Shown here one piece after another: positions 1-8,368 of a stretch of DNA of 64,000 bases. The DNA is from Desulfolucanica intricata (GTDB lineage Bacteria; Bacillota; Desulfotomaculia; Desulfotomaculales; Desulfofarciminaceae). Each line of letters opens with the position of its first letter. Positions within the stretch are counted from its first letter, which is position 1. The notes below the pieces were generated by a model, which was given only the letters and a program-made list of their open reading frames with translations, did no database searches and had not been told where the DNA came from. A program made the translations under genes and the position numbers. Location: positions 1 through 64,000 of the forward strand of contig NZ_BCWE01000017.1 of the NCBI RefSeq assembly GCF_001592105.1. Direction: 5' to 3'.

Positions 1-130
1 GCTCATTTGTTATGCGTTTATCTCGGAATGTTTCGTTAAAAGCTTTTTGCTTTTGACGAGGTGTTTTTCATCCATCTTACTGTTTAGTTTTCAAAGACCT
101 TGTTTATTAATCGCCGGTTTTGTTCCGGCA
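1..130 (-). other. rRNA operon leader (16S gene lies left of the window)
   Basis: Read on the minus strand, positions 77-99 give the TCTTTGAAAACTAAACAGTA-type sequence that in Firmicutes sits in the transcribed leader just upstream of 16S rRNA. A small GC hairpin (113-117 pairing with 125-129) precedes it. The 16S gene itself is not in the window, so the identification rests on this leader signature plus the two strong promoters just upstream. A leader of a tRNA operon is less likely but not excluded. Confidence 0.7.
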
Positions 131-137
131 AGAAATT

Positions 138-233
138 ATTCTATCAGGTCTTGTCCATTCAGTCAAGAACCAATTTATACCTCTGCTCTCGCGCAACATA
201 GACTATTATAGCAGATTATCTTAATGTAGTCAA
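138..233 (-). promoter_or_regulatory. tandem rRNA promoters P1 and P2
   Basis: Two sigma-A promoters are visible on the minus strand. P1 has a TTGACT -35 box at 228-233, a 17-base spacer and a perfect TATAAT at 205-210. P2 has TTGACT at 161-166, a 17-base spacer and TAGAAT at 138-143. Tandem near-consensus promoters are typical of Firmicute rRNA operons, and both point into the rRNA-type leader at 1-130. Confidence 0.82.
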
Positions 234-334
234 CAACTATTTTTTGTTTGCCGCCGTCGTTGGCGACGCTTTTTATCATATCGCAAGTTTGCACAATAAT
301 CAACAGGTAATTCATGGCAGTTAACGAAAATAGC

Positions 335-451
335 TTAGCTATCTAAGAAACTACCTTGCCCCCGTCCGGGCGAGTTTTCATTGAACTCGCCCGTCACCCT
401 ACTCAATGCGGCCGCATTAAGTAACCTTTTTATTCCACCGGTTTTTTTCAT
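335..451 (-). CDS. small ORF, 38 residues, unknown
   Basis: An ATG at 449-451 lies eight to ten bases after a GGAGGT ribosome binding site, and the frame stays open for 38 codons to TAA. The product begins MKKTGG, has a short basic/hydrophobic N-terminus and a hydrophilic Gly/Asn-rich C-terminus ending SFLDS. It has no cysteine, so it does not look like an AgrD-type autoinducer. An inverted repeat of ten bases (367-376 with 384-393) lies inside the reading frame. I do not recognise it; the ribosome binding site is the main argument that it is translated. Confidence 0.45.
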   Translation of the reverse strand: MKKTGGIKRLLNAAALSRVTGEFNENSPGRGQGSFLDS

Positions 452-616
452 TTAATTAATACCTCCATTTTAACTAATCAGCCCTTTTATTGACCCACTT
501 TTGTTTCTGCCCATTTGTTTTTAATACAGAATTATTATTTCTTTGGGTTTTCAAAAGACGACTAACTTAAAATATAAAATTAACTCCGGAGTTTTTTATT
601 TTAATCAGTTAATTGT

Positions 617-814
617 TTAATAAGGTACGTACCTGAGAGGAAGGAATAATATTCTTTTGAATGTAGGCCCTCGTACTAACAAGTTAATAACTTGTCCATT
701 CATAGAAAACCATAAATTTAGGTTTTGTATAACTAAGCCTGTATTAATAACAGTAGCACCGGTAGCAGCTAAAAGAAAAGATAGTCCTAAATGAAAAGTC
801 CTTTTAAATTTCAT
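617..814 (-). CDS. small hypothetical membrane protein (65 aa)
   Basis: The gene starts at ATG 812-814, ten bases after the stop of the upstream 118-residue gene, with an AGGAAGGGG-type ribosome binding site inside that gene's end, so the two are probably co-transcribed. Residues 5-30 are hydrophobic and could form one membrane segment or an uncleaved signal; the rest is mixed, with a basic patch near the C-terminus. No family recognised. Confidence 0.45.
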   Translation of the reverse strand: MKFKRTFHLGLSFLLAATGATVINTGLVIQNLNLWFSMNGQVINLLVRGPTFKRILFLPLRYVPY

Positions 815-824
815 GTTAAATGTT

Positions 825-1181
825 TTATGCCCCTTCCTGTAAAATATCTAACATATGCAAAGCCAGCTCCCGACGGTCAACATTAACGGTTGCTTCATTT
901 TTTATTAACAAAAGAGCTCTGACAAGGTCACTTTGCCTGACCATATCTAAAAGTTTATATTTAAGTTTAAACTTTTCCCTTTCCGAGAGTATTTGTTTTA
1001 GCTCTTGAGGGTAAAATACCGGTGCTAAACAAATACTGCTGCTATTAATTATGAAGACACTTTTACACTCGCCTAACTTACAAAACCAGGCCCGTGAAAT
1101 TCCTTTATACCGCTGTCTTTCATATTCTTCCGGGTCCAAAACCAGACAATTAATACCTTTAATTCTAGCGAAGGTATACAT
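825..1181 (-). CDS. hypothetical protein (118 aa)
   Basis: The ATG at 1179-1181 is preceded by AGGGAG at a good distance, which supports this start. The product is soluble, with charged helical stretches in its second half (residues about 60-115, rich in Lys, Glu and Leu) and three cysteines around positions 12-40 and 50. No domain recognised. It heads a possible two-gene unit with the 65-residue membrane protein. A hairpin with a T-run on the minus strand at 1492-1523 lies in its upstream region and could be an attenuator or the terminator of something lost. Confidence 0.55.
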   Translation of the reverse strand: MYTFARIKGINCLVLDPEEYERQRYKGISRAWFCKLGECKSVFIINSSSICLAPVFYPQELKQILSEREKFKLKYKLLDMVRQSDLVRALLLIKNEATVNVDRRELALHMLDILQEGA

Positions 1182-1491
1182 TTTGTTAACTCCCTGATTA
1201 CTTAATTTATGCTTACCGGGTCAGTTTTCTTGAACCATTTTATTAAGCCATATTATTATATTAATGCAGCTTGCCAATCTTTATTTATTTTCCACCGTTT
1301 TACAAGCTGTGGCTTTAATGGCATAACTGCTGTCGGCTTTCTCTTATATTTTATAATCCAACCCTCAGCAAACCCACCCGCCACCCTTTTCTTCCCTTTT
1401 TAACAGATCCCATATTCGCCCTCCCTTAATTGGAATTTATTGTAAATAATAACATATGAGTGCAACAATTATTAATCGCGATTTTAGGCTA

Positions 1492-1523
1492 AAAATAACA
1501 ATGAGCTTTAAATAGCTCATTGT
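1492..1523 (-). terminator. hairpin plus T-run, minus strand
   Basis: Ten-base arms (1498-1507 and 1514-1523) with a six-base AT loop are followed on the minus strand by TTATTTTT. There is no minus-strand gene immediately upstream; the TSUP gene to the right reads the other way. It may be an attenuator in the leader of the gene at 825-1181. The rest of 1182-1768 holds no convincing gene. Confidence 0.45.
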
Positions 1524-1578
1524 CCCTTCTTGTTAGACAACCATATTTAATTTTGTATCAAATTTTTTCTAATAATAT

Positions 1579-1607
1579 TTGAAGTCTTGACTAAAATATG
1601 TTATTAT
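1579..1607 (+). promoter_or_regulatory. putative sigma-A promoter of the TSUP-PadR-WtpA unit
   Basis: TTGAAG at 1579-1584 and TATTAT at 1602-1607 are separated by 17 bases and lie about 160 bases before the TSUP start. The long leader contains an AAAGGAGG sequence near 1673 not followed by a usable long frame. Confidence 0.4.
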
Positions 1608-1768
1608 AACTACAACCTATATACATTATGTACATAGTTACCGTATAGACATACGCTAATTAATTAACTGGAAAGGAGGTATATAGCACCGGCTTTACCG
1701 GCTCATTCGCTACATACACCACGAGAATTTGAAAAAACTTTTCCTGACAGAGAGGAGGGTTCTTTAGT

Positions 1769-2737
1769 ATGTTTTTCCCCGTTTCAGGAGTGGAAATTAA
1801 CCCCCTAATACCGCCGCTGGTTGCCTTTATGGTTTCGTCTGTAACAGCTTCCGCCGGTGTTTCCGGGGCATTTTTACTCCTTCCTTTTCAAATGAGCGTC
1901 TTACATTACACAAGCCCTTCAGTTAGTCCAACAAACTTAATTTATAATATAGTTGCAATTCCCGGCGGACTTTACAGGTTTATTAAAGAGCGCCGTATGG
2001 CCTGGCCCTTAACCTGGGTGGTTGTGGTAGGAACACTGCCCGGTGTATTTTTCGGCTCCTGGATAAGAATTAGCTATCTTCCGGATCCCAAAGCTTTTAA
2101 GGTTTTTGTCGGCCTGGTACTTTTATATCTGGGAGTCAGGTTAATTTTTGAATTTACAGGTAAATCTAAAAATCAAAAGGCACAAAATAAGGCTTTACAG
2201 CAGAAATTTAAGGAACGCATGGAACAAGTGAAGGCCGAAACCAATCAAAAGATCGCAGCCGGCCTGCCTGCCGACGCCATTGTCAAAACCAAAACATTTT
2301 CGCTTAAAAAAATCGAATATGATTTCTGGGGAGAAACTTATTCCTTCAGTACAATATCCATTTTTACTCTGGCACTGGTTGTTGGTCTCATCGGAGGAAT
2401 CTATGGTATAGGGGGTGGAGCCATTATCGCTCCCTTCTGTGTATCAATTCTGGGTCTGCCCGTTTACACGGTGGCCGGAGCCGCACTGGCAGGAACCTTT
2501 ATAACTTCCGTTGCCGGAGTAATCTTTTATTCTATCCTCGCAGCAACTTCAGTGGGTGCCGCCACTAATGTAGCACCCGATTGGCTGCTTGGTGCCTTAT
2601 TCGGTGTTGGTGGTTTGTTAGGAACATATTGCGGTGCCTATATTCAAAAATACCTCAAGGAAAACATCGTTAAGGCTATCATGGCGGCCCTGATACTATT
2701 CCTGGCCCTCAGCTATATTTTACAATATTTCTTTTAA
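1769..2737 (+). CDS. TSUP (TauE/SafE) family permease
   Basis: This 322-residue polytopic membrane protein belongs to the sulfite exporter TauE/SafE family, which moves sulfite, sulfoacetate or related small anions. It has the usual two hydrophobic halves; the second half carries the glycine-rich GIYGIGGGAIIAP motif at residues 210-222. The halves are joined by an unusually long charged linker (about residues 131-195) rich in Lys, Gln and Glu, longer than in typical 250-270-residue members. The ATG follows a GAGAGGAGGG ribosome binding site. It is followed closely by a PadR regulator and a periplasmic-binding-type protein on the same strand, so it may be part of an oxyanion-responsive unit. 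Substrate is not decided by sequence. Confidence 0.85.
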   Translation: MFFPVSGVEINPLIPPLVAFMVSSVTASAGVSGAFLLLPFQMSVLHYTSPSVSPTNLIYNIVAIPGGLYRFIKERRMAWPLTWVVVVGTLPGVFFGSWIRISYLPDPKAFKVFVGLVLLYLGVRLIFEFTGKSKNQKAQNKALQQKFKERMEQVKAETNQKIAAGLPADAIVKTKTFSLKKIEYDFWGETYSFSTISIFTLALVVGLIGGIYGIGGGAIIAPFCVSILGLPVYTVAGAALAGTFITSVAGVIFYSILAATSVGAATNVAPDWLLGALFGVGGLLGTYCGAYIQKYLKENIVKAIMAALILFLALSYILQYFF

Positions 2738-2803
2738 TAATTTGCTTTAAGGTACGGGTTGGATTTCCCGTGCCTTAAACATTACAATCTAAAGGTGGTG
2801 CAG

Positions 2804-3181
2804 ATGAGTAAAGACGAAAGTGTAAATATTCCTTTGGAGAAATTGACCTACCCGGCTATCCTGCTGCTTTTAGCTCAAGCCCCGGCTCACGGGTACGATA
2901 TCATTCAACGCCTTAACCTTTTGGAGTATATTGAAGGGGAGTTAGAAGCAGCAACTGTGTATAGAATCTTAAGACGCATGGAAAAGGACGGTATTATAGT
3001 TTCGAAGTGGGAACATGGTGAATTCGGGCCAGCCCGCAGAAAATACAAAATTACTCGGCAGGGCCTGCATCTAATGGATGAGTGGGCTTTAGGACTCAGA
3101 TTGAGAAGTCGTCAGATTGAATTATTTCTTAATTCTTATAATGAATTCATAAAAGTAAAAAAGCCCGATTGTAATGAATAA
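2804..3181 (+). CDS. PadR family transcriptional regulator
   Basis: A winged-helix protein of 125 residues. The PadR signature is clear: a first helix region reading TYPAILLLLAQAPAHGYDI, then a recognition helix with AATVYRILRRMEKDGII and a wing region with GPARRKYKIT. I placed the start at the ATG at 2804, which follows AAAGGTGGTGCAG; an upstream in-frame ATG at 2759 lacks a ribosome binding site. PadR proteins usually repress a nearby transporter or detoxification gene on binding a ligand. It sits 66 bases after the TSUP gene and 25 bases before the binding protein, which suggests it regulates this unit. Confidence 0.88.
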   Translation: MSKDESVNIPLEKLTYPAILLLLAQAPAHGYDIIQRLNLLEYIEGELEAATVYRILRRMEKDGIIVSKWEHGEFGPARRKYKITRQGLHLMDEWALGLRLRSRQIELFLNSYNEFIKVKKPDCNE

Positions 3182-3206
3182 AGAAGATTAAGAGGCAGGT
3201 GATAAA

Positions 3207-4022
3207 GTGTTAAATAATAATCTAAAGATCCTCCACGCAGGTGCCTTAAGAAAACCGATGAAAGAAATTGCACATATTTTAATGGACACTGTCCCCGGAT
3301 TAAATATTGAAATGGATTACGCCGGTTCCAGAGCATGCGCCTACGCCGTACTGGATGGTAAGGACGTCGATATTATTGCTCTGGCTGATCCCCATGTTTT
3401 TGAGGACTTGCTGGTTCCCGATTATGTAGAAATATTCTTTGTATTCGCCACTGATCAGATCGTACTGGCCTACGATGAATTTTCCAAACAAAGCTCTTTT
3501 ATTAACAAAGAAAACTGGGCTGAAATCTTAGCTGTTAAAGATGTGGTCTTTGGGAGATCCGATGAAAATTTGGATCCCTGCGGTTACCGAACATTAATGG
3601 TCTGGCAGCTGGCCGAAAAATTCTATAATATCCCCGGGTTATACAAATCCCTGTATAATAAATGTACACAGGATCGTATTTACCCCAAATCGATAGATCT
3701 GGCCGCAGCATTAATGGAGGGCAGGGTTGACTACGCCTTCAAATACCTTTCAGTAGTAAAACAATTTGCTTTTAAATATATTGAGCTGCCCTCTAAAATT
3801 AATTTATCGAACCCTATATATTGGGATGAGTATCAAAATGCTGTGGTTGAAGTGCGTAAAAAACAGGGCATGATTTCTCAAATTAAAGGTGCCCCGATAG
3901 AGTTTGCCGTAGCTATACCTAAAAAATCAAAAAACATGGAGCTTGCCAAACAATTTATTGATATTCTTACTGGTAATCAAGGAGAAATTATTTTGGAAGA
4001 ATGCGGTTTAATCCCCTGCTAA
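3207..4022 (+). CDS. WtpA/ModA-like tungstate-binding-type protein without signal peptide
   Basis: The 271-residue protein matches the WtpA-type tungstate/molybdate solute-binding fold: an N-terminal HAGALRKPMKEI segment, GSRACAYAVLDGKDVDIIALAD at about 40-61 and the family hallmark FGRSD...LDPCGYR at 115-128. Unlike exported WtpA proteins it begins directly with the domain and has neither a hydrophobic signal nor a lipobox, so it should stay in the cytoplasm. No permease or ATPase follows. Together with the adjacent PadR and TSUP genes this suggests an intracellular oxyanion sensor or buffer (inference). Start ATG follows GAGGCAGGTGATAAAG, with the ribosome binding site at the usual distance. 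Confidence 0.78.
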   Translation: MLNNNLKILHAGALRKPMKEIAHILMDTVPGLNIEMDYAGSRACAYAVLDGKDVDIIALADPHVFEDLLVPDYVEIFFVFATDQIVLAYDEFSKQSSFINKENWAEILAVKDVVFGRSDENLDPCGYRTLMVWQLAEKFYNIPGLYKSLYNKCTQDRIYPKSIDLAAALMEGRVDYAFKYLSVVKQFAFKYIELPSKINLSNPIYWDEYQNAVVEVRKKQGMISQIKGAPIEFAVAIPKKSKNMELAKQFIDILTGNQGEIILEECGLIPC

Positions 4023-4087
4023 AAAAATTACCTTTTTTTTTAAATGAACAAATTTAATATCAATATTATTACCAAGCAAAGATTAAA

Positions 4088-4121
4088 ACCGGAGGCCAGT
4101 TTACCTGCCTCCGGTCTTTTC
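4088..4121 (+). terminator. intrinsic terminator after the WtpA-like gene
   Basis: Nine-base GC-rich arms (4088-4096 ACCGGAGGC and 4107-4115) are followed by CTTTTCGTTT. It closes the plus-strand TSUP-PadR-WtpA unit. Confidence 0.8.
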
Positions 4122-4127
4122 GTTTAA

Positions 4128-4210
4128 TTACTTCTCTGCATTGGCAATAACTTTATCTCTAACCGCAGCCGTCAAATCTATCCCTACAGCATTAGCCATT
4201 GCTTCGGAAA
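4128..4210 (-). pseudogene. C-terminal remnant of a MazG-like pyrophosphohydrolase
   Basis: Minus-strand translation gives AMANAVGIDLTAAVRDKV followed by IANAEK and a stop. This matches, nearly residue for residue, the segment SMANATGIDLAAAVREKV...NAEK of the intact MazG-like protein at 52093-52428. Nothing upstream restores the rest of the domain, so this is a decayed duplicate about 27 codons long. It ends directly beside a terminator of the opposite strand. Confidence 0.75.
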
Positions 4211-4309
4211 TAATAAGAGACTGCCAATATCAGACAGCCCATACATTAATGTTATTTCCTTCCGATACATCCGTAAATTCTATAGTCTACACACCTTACA
4301 CAGGGTATT

Positions 4310-4915
4310 TTACACAAAACTTCTTTTCCGCATTAGGCAAACCCAGGCTCTGGGTGGGTTTGGACGGTTAGATCCAAATTTGCTTGAAACCAGCGAAAGT
4401 ATTTCGAAGTAGGGCTCCACGGAGTTAACAATATCTCCGGCAGTACGCTGTGGCGGACCCGGGCAATCACGTTTTTCATCGGCGTTACCAATAATACTTA
4501 GCCACAGGCCGTCCTTTTGTAAATGAGCGGCTACATTTTTAGCAAAACTCTTCCGTTCTTCATCCGAATTTAATGAATGAAAACAACCTCTATCAAACGC
4601 AAATCCAAATGGCGCCCCTTCAATTTTATTTGTAAGGAAGTCAATCACCATAAAGGTACATTTAACGCTAGCTTTTGAAACTTTCTCTATAGCCCTTTGT
4701 ATTGCAATTTCCGAAGTATCAATGCCTATCACATCAAAGTTTTCTTGGGAAAGCCATATGGAGTTATCTCCGGTTCCGCATCCAATATCCAGTGCTTTAC
4801 AGGGTTTTATGTCCATCGCGGTTACAGTCTGAATAAGGTTAAAATCAGGTTTGCCAATATCCCAAGGAGTATCCCCGGCTTTATATCTTTTCTTATAACC
4901 TTCCTCGATCACCAT
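4310..4915 (-). CDS. class I SAM-dependent methyltransferase
   Basis: A 201-residue Rossmann-fold methyltransferase. Motif I is ALDIGCGTGDN at residues 41-51, followed by an acidic motif II (VIGIDTSE). The N-terminal pattern with TPWDIGKPDFNL resembles the thiopurine S-methyltransferase/tellurite-resistance-like group that handles small molecules. Its ATG at 4913-4915 is preceded by GGAGGTAAAAAC. The gene stands alone; substrate cannot be told from sequence. Confidence 0.85.
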   Translation of the reverse strand: MVIEEGYKKRYKAGDTPWDIGKPDFNLIQTVTAMDIKPCKALDIGCGTGDNSIWLSQENFDVIGIDTSEIAIQRAIEKVSKASVKCTFMVIDFLTNKIEGAPFGFAFDRGCFHSLNSDEERKSFAKNVAAHLQKDGLWLSIIGNADEKRDCPGPPQRTAGDIVNSVEPYFEILSLVSSKFGSNRPNPPRAWVCLMRKRSFV

Positions 4916-5131
4916 CTTGTTTTTACCTCCTAACGAAAAATATCGTGCTCTTCAGCGGTTTAACATTCCGTAAGCATCAGCGGTAAAATTGTAAGTCCTT
5001 CTTCTATCCACCATTATAAAGAATCCGGCTAAATTAATAAAGAATATTTTCCACGGCTTATGTATAGACACCCTATTTAGCTCCCTGACCCAGCAGTTTT
5101 TGATACAAGCACAATGCTGCAAAAAACCTTA

Positions 5132-5824
5132 TTACGGCCCGCACACCTTGCACGGGGCATACCCTTGGTCCAAAGCTTCCTCCTTGCTTTTAAATACCAC
5201 CTTATTGTGATCGGCAATCTTCTGCCCCCATTCACAGTCGGGCCGGTGAAACTTTTTACTATTACTGCTGCCTATATAAGCTTTTTCTTGTTTTTCCTGA
5301 GAACTATCCGGCTCTAAGCCCCACATACCGCGGTTGTTTTCCCGGGCCTCCCGCTGGAGCTGTACAAACATATCCGAGTGCCTCACATTGGGCGGTACGG
5401 TCAGTACCTGAGCATAACCCTGGCGAATCAACTCCGCATTATAAAAAGTACCATCCTCAAGATAAAGGTAGCACAGCAGTCTTCCATAGTTATCACGCTG
5501 CTGGGCATCAAACTCAAGGTATACCTTCTTTCCTTCCAGGTTCTTTTTAGTAAAGGCTGAGGCCTCCGGCCCGTAGGGCTCTACCGGTTTGGTCGGGTGT
5601 TTTGTTTCCGGTGTATCCACACCAATCAGACGCACGTCTTCCTCTTTACCGTTTAAAAGTACTTCCACCGTATCCCCGTCAACTACCCGGGTTACTGTTA
5701 CTTTAACCCGATTTTGAAGCTCCTGCGTCTTACCCGATTCAGGTTTGGTGACGTTCGTAGTTGTACAACCGGCCAGGATAAAGACCAGTATCACCGGTAG
5801 AATCAGTATTTTTCTTTTTAACAT
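5132..5824 (-). CDS. thermonuclease (SNase) lipoprotein with C-terminal Ada-type zinc domain
   Basis: The protein has a lipoprotein signal (MLKRKILILPVILVFILAGC, lipobox LAGC), a staphylococcal-nuclease domain with VRLIGVDTPE and the basic/acidic catalytic region around EPYGPEA and DNYGRLLCY, and a C-terminal Ada-like metal-binding domain with HRPDCEW and CKVCG. Such secreted nucleases cleave DNA or RNA outside the cell using calcium. I placed the start at 5824 because GGGGGAATGGCGTA precedes that ATG and the lipoprotein signal begins there; a longer frame to 5911 adds an implausible 29-residue extension. A fragment of a second copy lies at 62035-62166. Confidence 0.87.
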   Translation of the reverse strand: MLKRKILILPVILVFILAGCTTTNVTKPESGKTQELQNRVKVTVTRVVDGDTVEVLLNGKEEDVRLIGVDTPETKHPTKPVEPYGPEASAFTKKNLEGKKVYLEFDAQQRDNYGRLLCYLYLEDGTFYNAELIRQGYAQVLTVPPNVRHSDMFVQLQREARENNRGMWGLEPDSSQEKQEKAYIGSSNSKKFHRPDCEWGQKIADHNKVVFKSKEEALDQGYAPCKVCGP

Positions 5825-6008
5825 TACGCCATTCCCCCTTTGTTCCTTAATATAATACCAAACTCTAACGACAGTTTCCTGTCTTAAATAAAAATTTGCA
5901 GCACCCCACACAACCGGTGCTGCAATTATTACTTTCTTCTGAATACGGAGAGCGGATTACCGCCCAGTTGGGTTAAAACTGGCCGGGATGTTAAATAGTT
6001 TGATCGGA

Positions 6009-6042
6009 AAAAGCCATGACTTCCCCCGAAGACATGGCTTTG
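6009..6042 (-). terminator. terminator of the glycine-betaine binding protein gene
   Basis: AAGCCATG at 6011-6018 pairs with CATGGCTT at 6033-6040, extended by a CTTC/GAAG inner stem; on the minus strand the 3' arm runs into TTTTTCC. It lies about 50 bases after the stop of the gene at 6090. Confidence 0.75.
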
Positions 6043-6089
6043 ATTTCTGGTAAAGCCTTAACCTTTAAAGCAATTATTGTGCCAACCCA

Positions 6090-6980
6090 TTATTTTAACC
6101 ATTCATTAACAAGGTCACGGTTATCTTCAAGCCAAATACTTGCCCCCTCAGCAGGGTCACCTGTTTCGTTAATAACGGCCATTAGACTGCCTAGACTTTG
6201 ATCATCCATCTTCCACTGATTTAACCAGCGGGCAACAGTGGGATACTCTTCGCTGAAACCTTTATGGGCCACACTATAAATCTTCTCTTCATCTCCATAC
6301 ACCTTTTTAGGATCCTCAAGATATTTCAGATCATAATCGGCAAAAGCCCAGTGTGGATTCCAGAGGGTAACTAAAACAGGTTCATTTGCATCATAAGCAC
6401 TTTTTAAGGTAGCCATCATTGCTGTTTCAGATCCTTCCATCAGCCTGTACTCAAGACCGTATTCTTCGATAGCTTCTTCTGTCATGCGCATAAGGCTGGC
6501 ACCTGATTCAATGCCGATGATAGCAGGATTTCCACCCTTTAAAAACTTATCTTTGTTGGCATTTAATTCTTCAATGCTGTTTACATCTACGTAAGTAGGT
6601 ACTACAAGGCCAAGTCCTGTTCCTTCATACCAGTAACCAAGTTGTTCCCAATTCTCCTGATATTTTTCCCAAAAGGGTTCATCTGTGTCAGGCAGCCATA
6701 CCTCAAGCGCTAGGTCCAGGTTGCCTTGTGCTACACCTTGATAAAGTATAACTTTTTCACCGTCAACTAACTCTACATTATATCCTTGTTCCTCTAAAAC
6801 AATTTTCCACAAGTTGCATACAGCAATGTTTTCCGCCCAGTTAAAAACTCCAATGCGGATTGGATCACTCTTAGGATCCTTCGTTTGATCCTGACCGGAT
6901 GATCCACAACCGGATAATACCAGGATCAGAGACATAGCCGCCACCAAAAAAACTAAAAACTTTCCCTTAAATGTTTGCAA
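6090..6980 (-). CDS. glycine betaine/proline ABC transporter substrate-binding lipoprotein (OpuAC/ProX type)
   Basis: The 296-residue protein has a lipoprotein signal ending in LSGCGSS, then an OpuAC domain (IRIGVFNWAENIA near residue 41, a VELVDGEKVILYQGVAQG region and LDLALEVWLPD). The family binds betaine, choline or proline betaine for osmoprotection or as methyl donors. No permease or ATPase gene is adjacent, so the protein is an orphan binding subunit that probably works with a transporter elsewhere. The start codon is TTG at 6980, supported by AAAGGGGGC nine bases upstream. Confidence 0.88.
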   Translation of the reverse strand: MQTFKGKFLVFLVAAMSLILVLSGCGSSGQDQTKDPKSDPIRIGVFNWAENIAVCNLWKIVLEEQGYNVELVDGEKVILYQGVAQGNLDLALEVWLPDTDEPFWEKYQENWEQLGYWYEGTGLGLVVPTYVDVNSIEELNANKDKFLKGGNPAIIGIESGASLMRMTEEAIEEYGLEYRLMEGSETAMMATLKSAYDANEPVLVTLWNPHWAFADYDLKYLEDPKKVYGDEEKIYSVAHKGFSEEYPTVARWLNQWKMDDQSLGSLMAVINETGDPAEGASIWLEDNRDLVNEWLK

Positions 6981-7192
6981 TCTTAATTTGCCCCCTTTTA
7001 AATAACTACCTACAACTTATAATATTACAAGAAGTTGTCGGAATTAACAACTTTAAAGAGACAAATTGAGAGGGATTGTCCATTGGTATAAAAAAAATGG
7101 CTCTTAATTATAAACTAATTCGTAAATTATTTTACTTATATCTACCTCATTTATCATATCCTCCTAAAAAATATCATAGGATATAGACCGCA

Positions 7193-7999
7193 CTATTTGT
7201 TTCCTATTGTCTCGTTAAAGCTGCCGACCCTATATCCTTCTAAATCTAAAGTTACATACTTAAAGCCAAATTTCTTAAGCTGATCGGATATTTCCTCAAG
7301 AAGTTGTTCATTAAATAATTTACCTTTATCCTTTTTATCCACTTCAATTCTTGCCAGATTGTCGTGGCATCTCACTCGAACCGCCCGGAATCCTCTATCC
7401 ATCATAAACTTTTCCGCTTTTTCTATTTTGGCGAAATCTTCTTCTTTCAGTTCAGTGCCATAGGGTATTCTTGTCAACAAACAGGCATAGGGTGGTTTAT
7501 CCCAAGTGCTAAGTCCAAGTTCTTTAGATAAAATTCTTATCTGTTGTTTACTCAATTGACACTCTAATAAAGGACTTTTTATATTCAGCTCCCTCAGCGC
7601 TTTTAACCCCGGTCTATAGTCACCTAAATCATCAAAATTGGTGCCATCAATAACATAAGGATAACCTTCTCTCTCTGCAATGGCTTTGATCTGACTAAAT
7701 ACCGCCTTCTTACATAGATAACACCTGTCTTCAGGGTTGTTTCTAATTTCATCAATAATAGGCGCCTCTGACATTTCAAAGGCTACACCCAGCTCTGCCA
7801 CTAATTGCTTAGCCTCTTCAAGTTCCCATTTGGGAATATAGGGAGCTTGTATGGTCACTGCCTTAAGGTTGTCGCCTAAGGCTTCTTGGGCAACTTTAAG
7901 TAAGAACGTGCTGTCTACTCCCCCGGAAAAAGCCAAAACAACCTTTTCCAACTTTTTCAAGCAACAAATCAGATCTAAATATTTTTGATTATTTATCAT
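7193..7999 (-). CDS. larE: LarE-type ATP-dependent sulfur transferase
   Basis: The protein belongs to the LarE family, which adds sulfur to the pyridinium precursor of the nickel-pincer nucleotide cofactor of lactate racemase. The PP-loop SGGVDS sits at about residues 25-30, and the region KPPYACLLTRIPYG holds the cysteine that corresponds to the sacrificial sulfur donor in characterised LarE. A further RCYLCK pair (CxxC) gives three conserved cysteines, the pattern described for LarE proteins that bind an iron-sulfur cluster instead of sacrificing one cysteine. larB and larC are not adjacent. I use the ATG at 7999 (AGGGG nine bases before) over a GTG two codons earlier. Confidence 0.88.
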   Translation of the reverse strand: MINNQKYLDLICCLKKLEKVVLAFSGGVDSTFLLKVAQEALGDNLKAVTIQAPYIPKWELEEAKQLVAELGVAFEMSEAPIIDEIRNNPEDRCYLCKKAVFSQIKAIAEREGYPYVIDGTNFDDLGDYRPGLKALRELNIKSPLLECQLSKQQIRILSKELGLSTWDKPPYACLLTRIPYGTELKEEDFAKIEKAEKFMMDRGFRAVRVRCHDNLARIEVDKKDKGKLFNEQLLEEISDQLKKFGFKYVTLDLEGYRVGSFNETIGNK

Positions 8000-8036
8000 A
8001 ACCACCAGCCCCTATCATTTTGCAAACATGTTCTGA

Positions 8037-8172
8037 TCAAACATACCTTGAAACAACCCAATCGTGCAATCGCCATTCAACTTCACCACCAAAAACAGTG
8101 AAACCAAGTTTTTCATAAAAAACTTTAGGCACTTTGATGTCCTTAACAATCAATAGGATTTTATCATATCCT
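8037..8172 (-). pseudogene. C-terminal remnant of a GNAT acetyltransferase
   Basis: Minus-strand translation reads DIKVPKVFYEKLGFTVFGG and then EVEWRLHDWVVSRYV before a stop. The FYEKLGF...G motif is the typical last beta-alpha segment of GNAT N-acetyltransferases. No acetyl-CoA-binding motif or start is found upstream, so this is a truncated remnant. The surrounding 8173-8340 stretch holds no other gene. Confidence 0.6.
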
Positions 8173-8368
8173 TAACACCAATCCAATGCGCGGCCGGTCT
8201 ATAGGCATAAAAAAGTTAATAATTTTTAATGTACCGTTTAATACAATGAAAATCTTTCTAATTCTTTTATTGGCGTAGAGAACTATTATTTATTTTTAAA
8301 AAAATGGAGATAATATACAAGTCAAAATAATAAAAAGGATTGACAAGTTGAGCCTAAGGAGGAAGCAC

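Noticed and set aside
1209-1403. 64-codon plus-strand frame
   Set aside because: No ribosome binding site or domain; probably chance.
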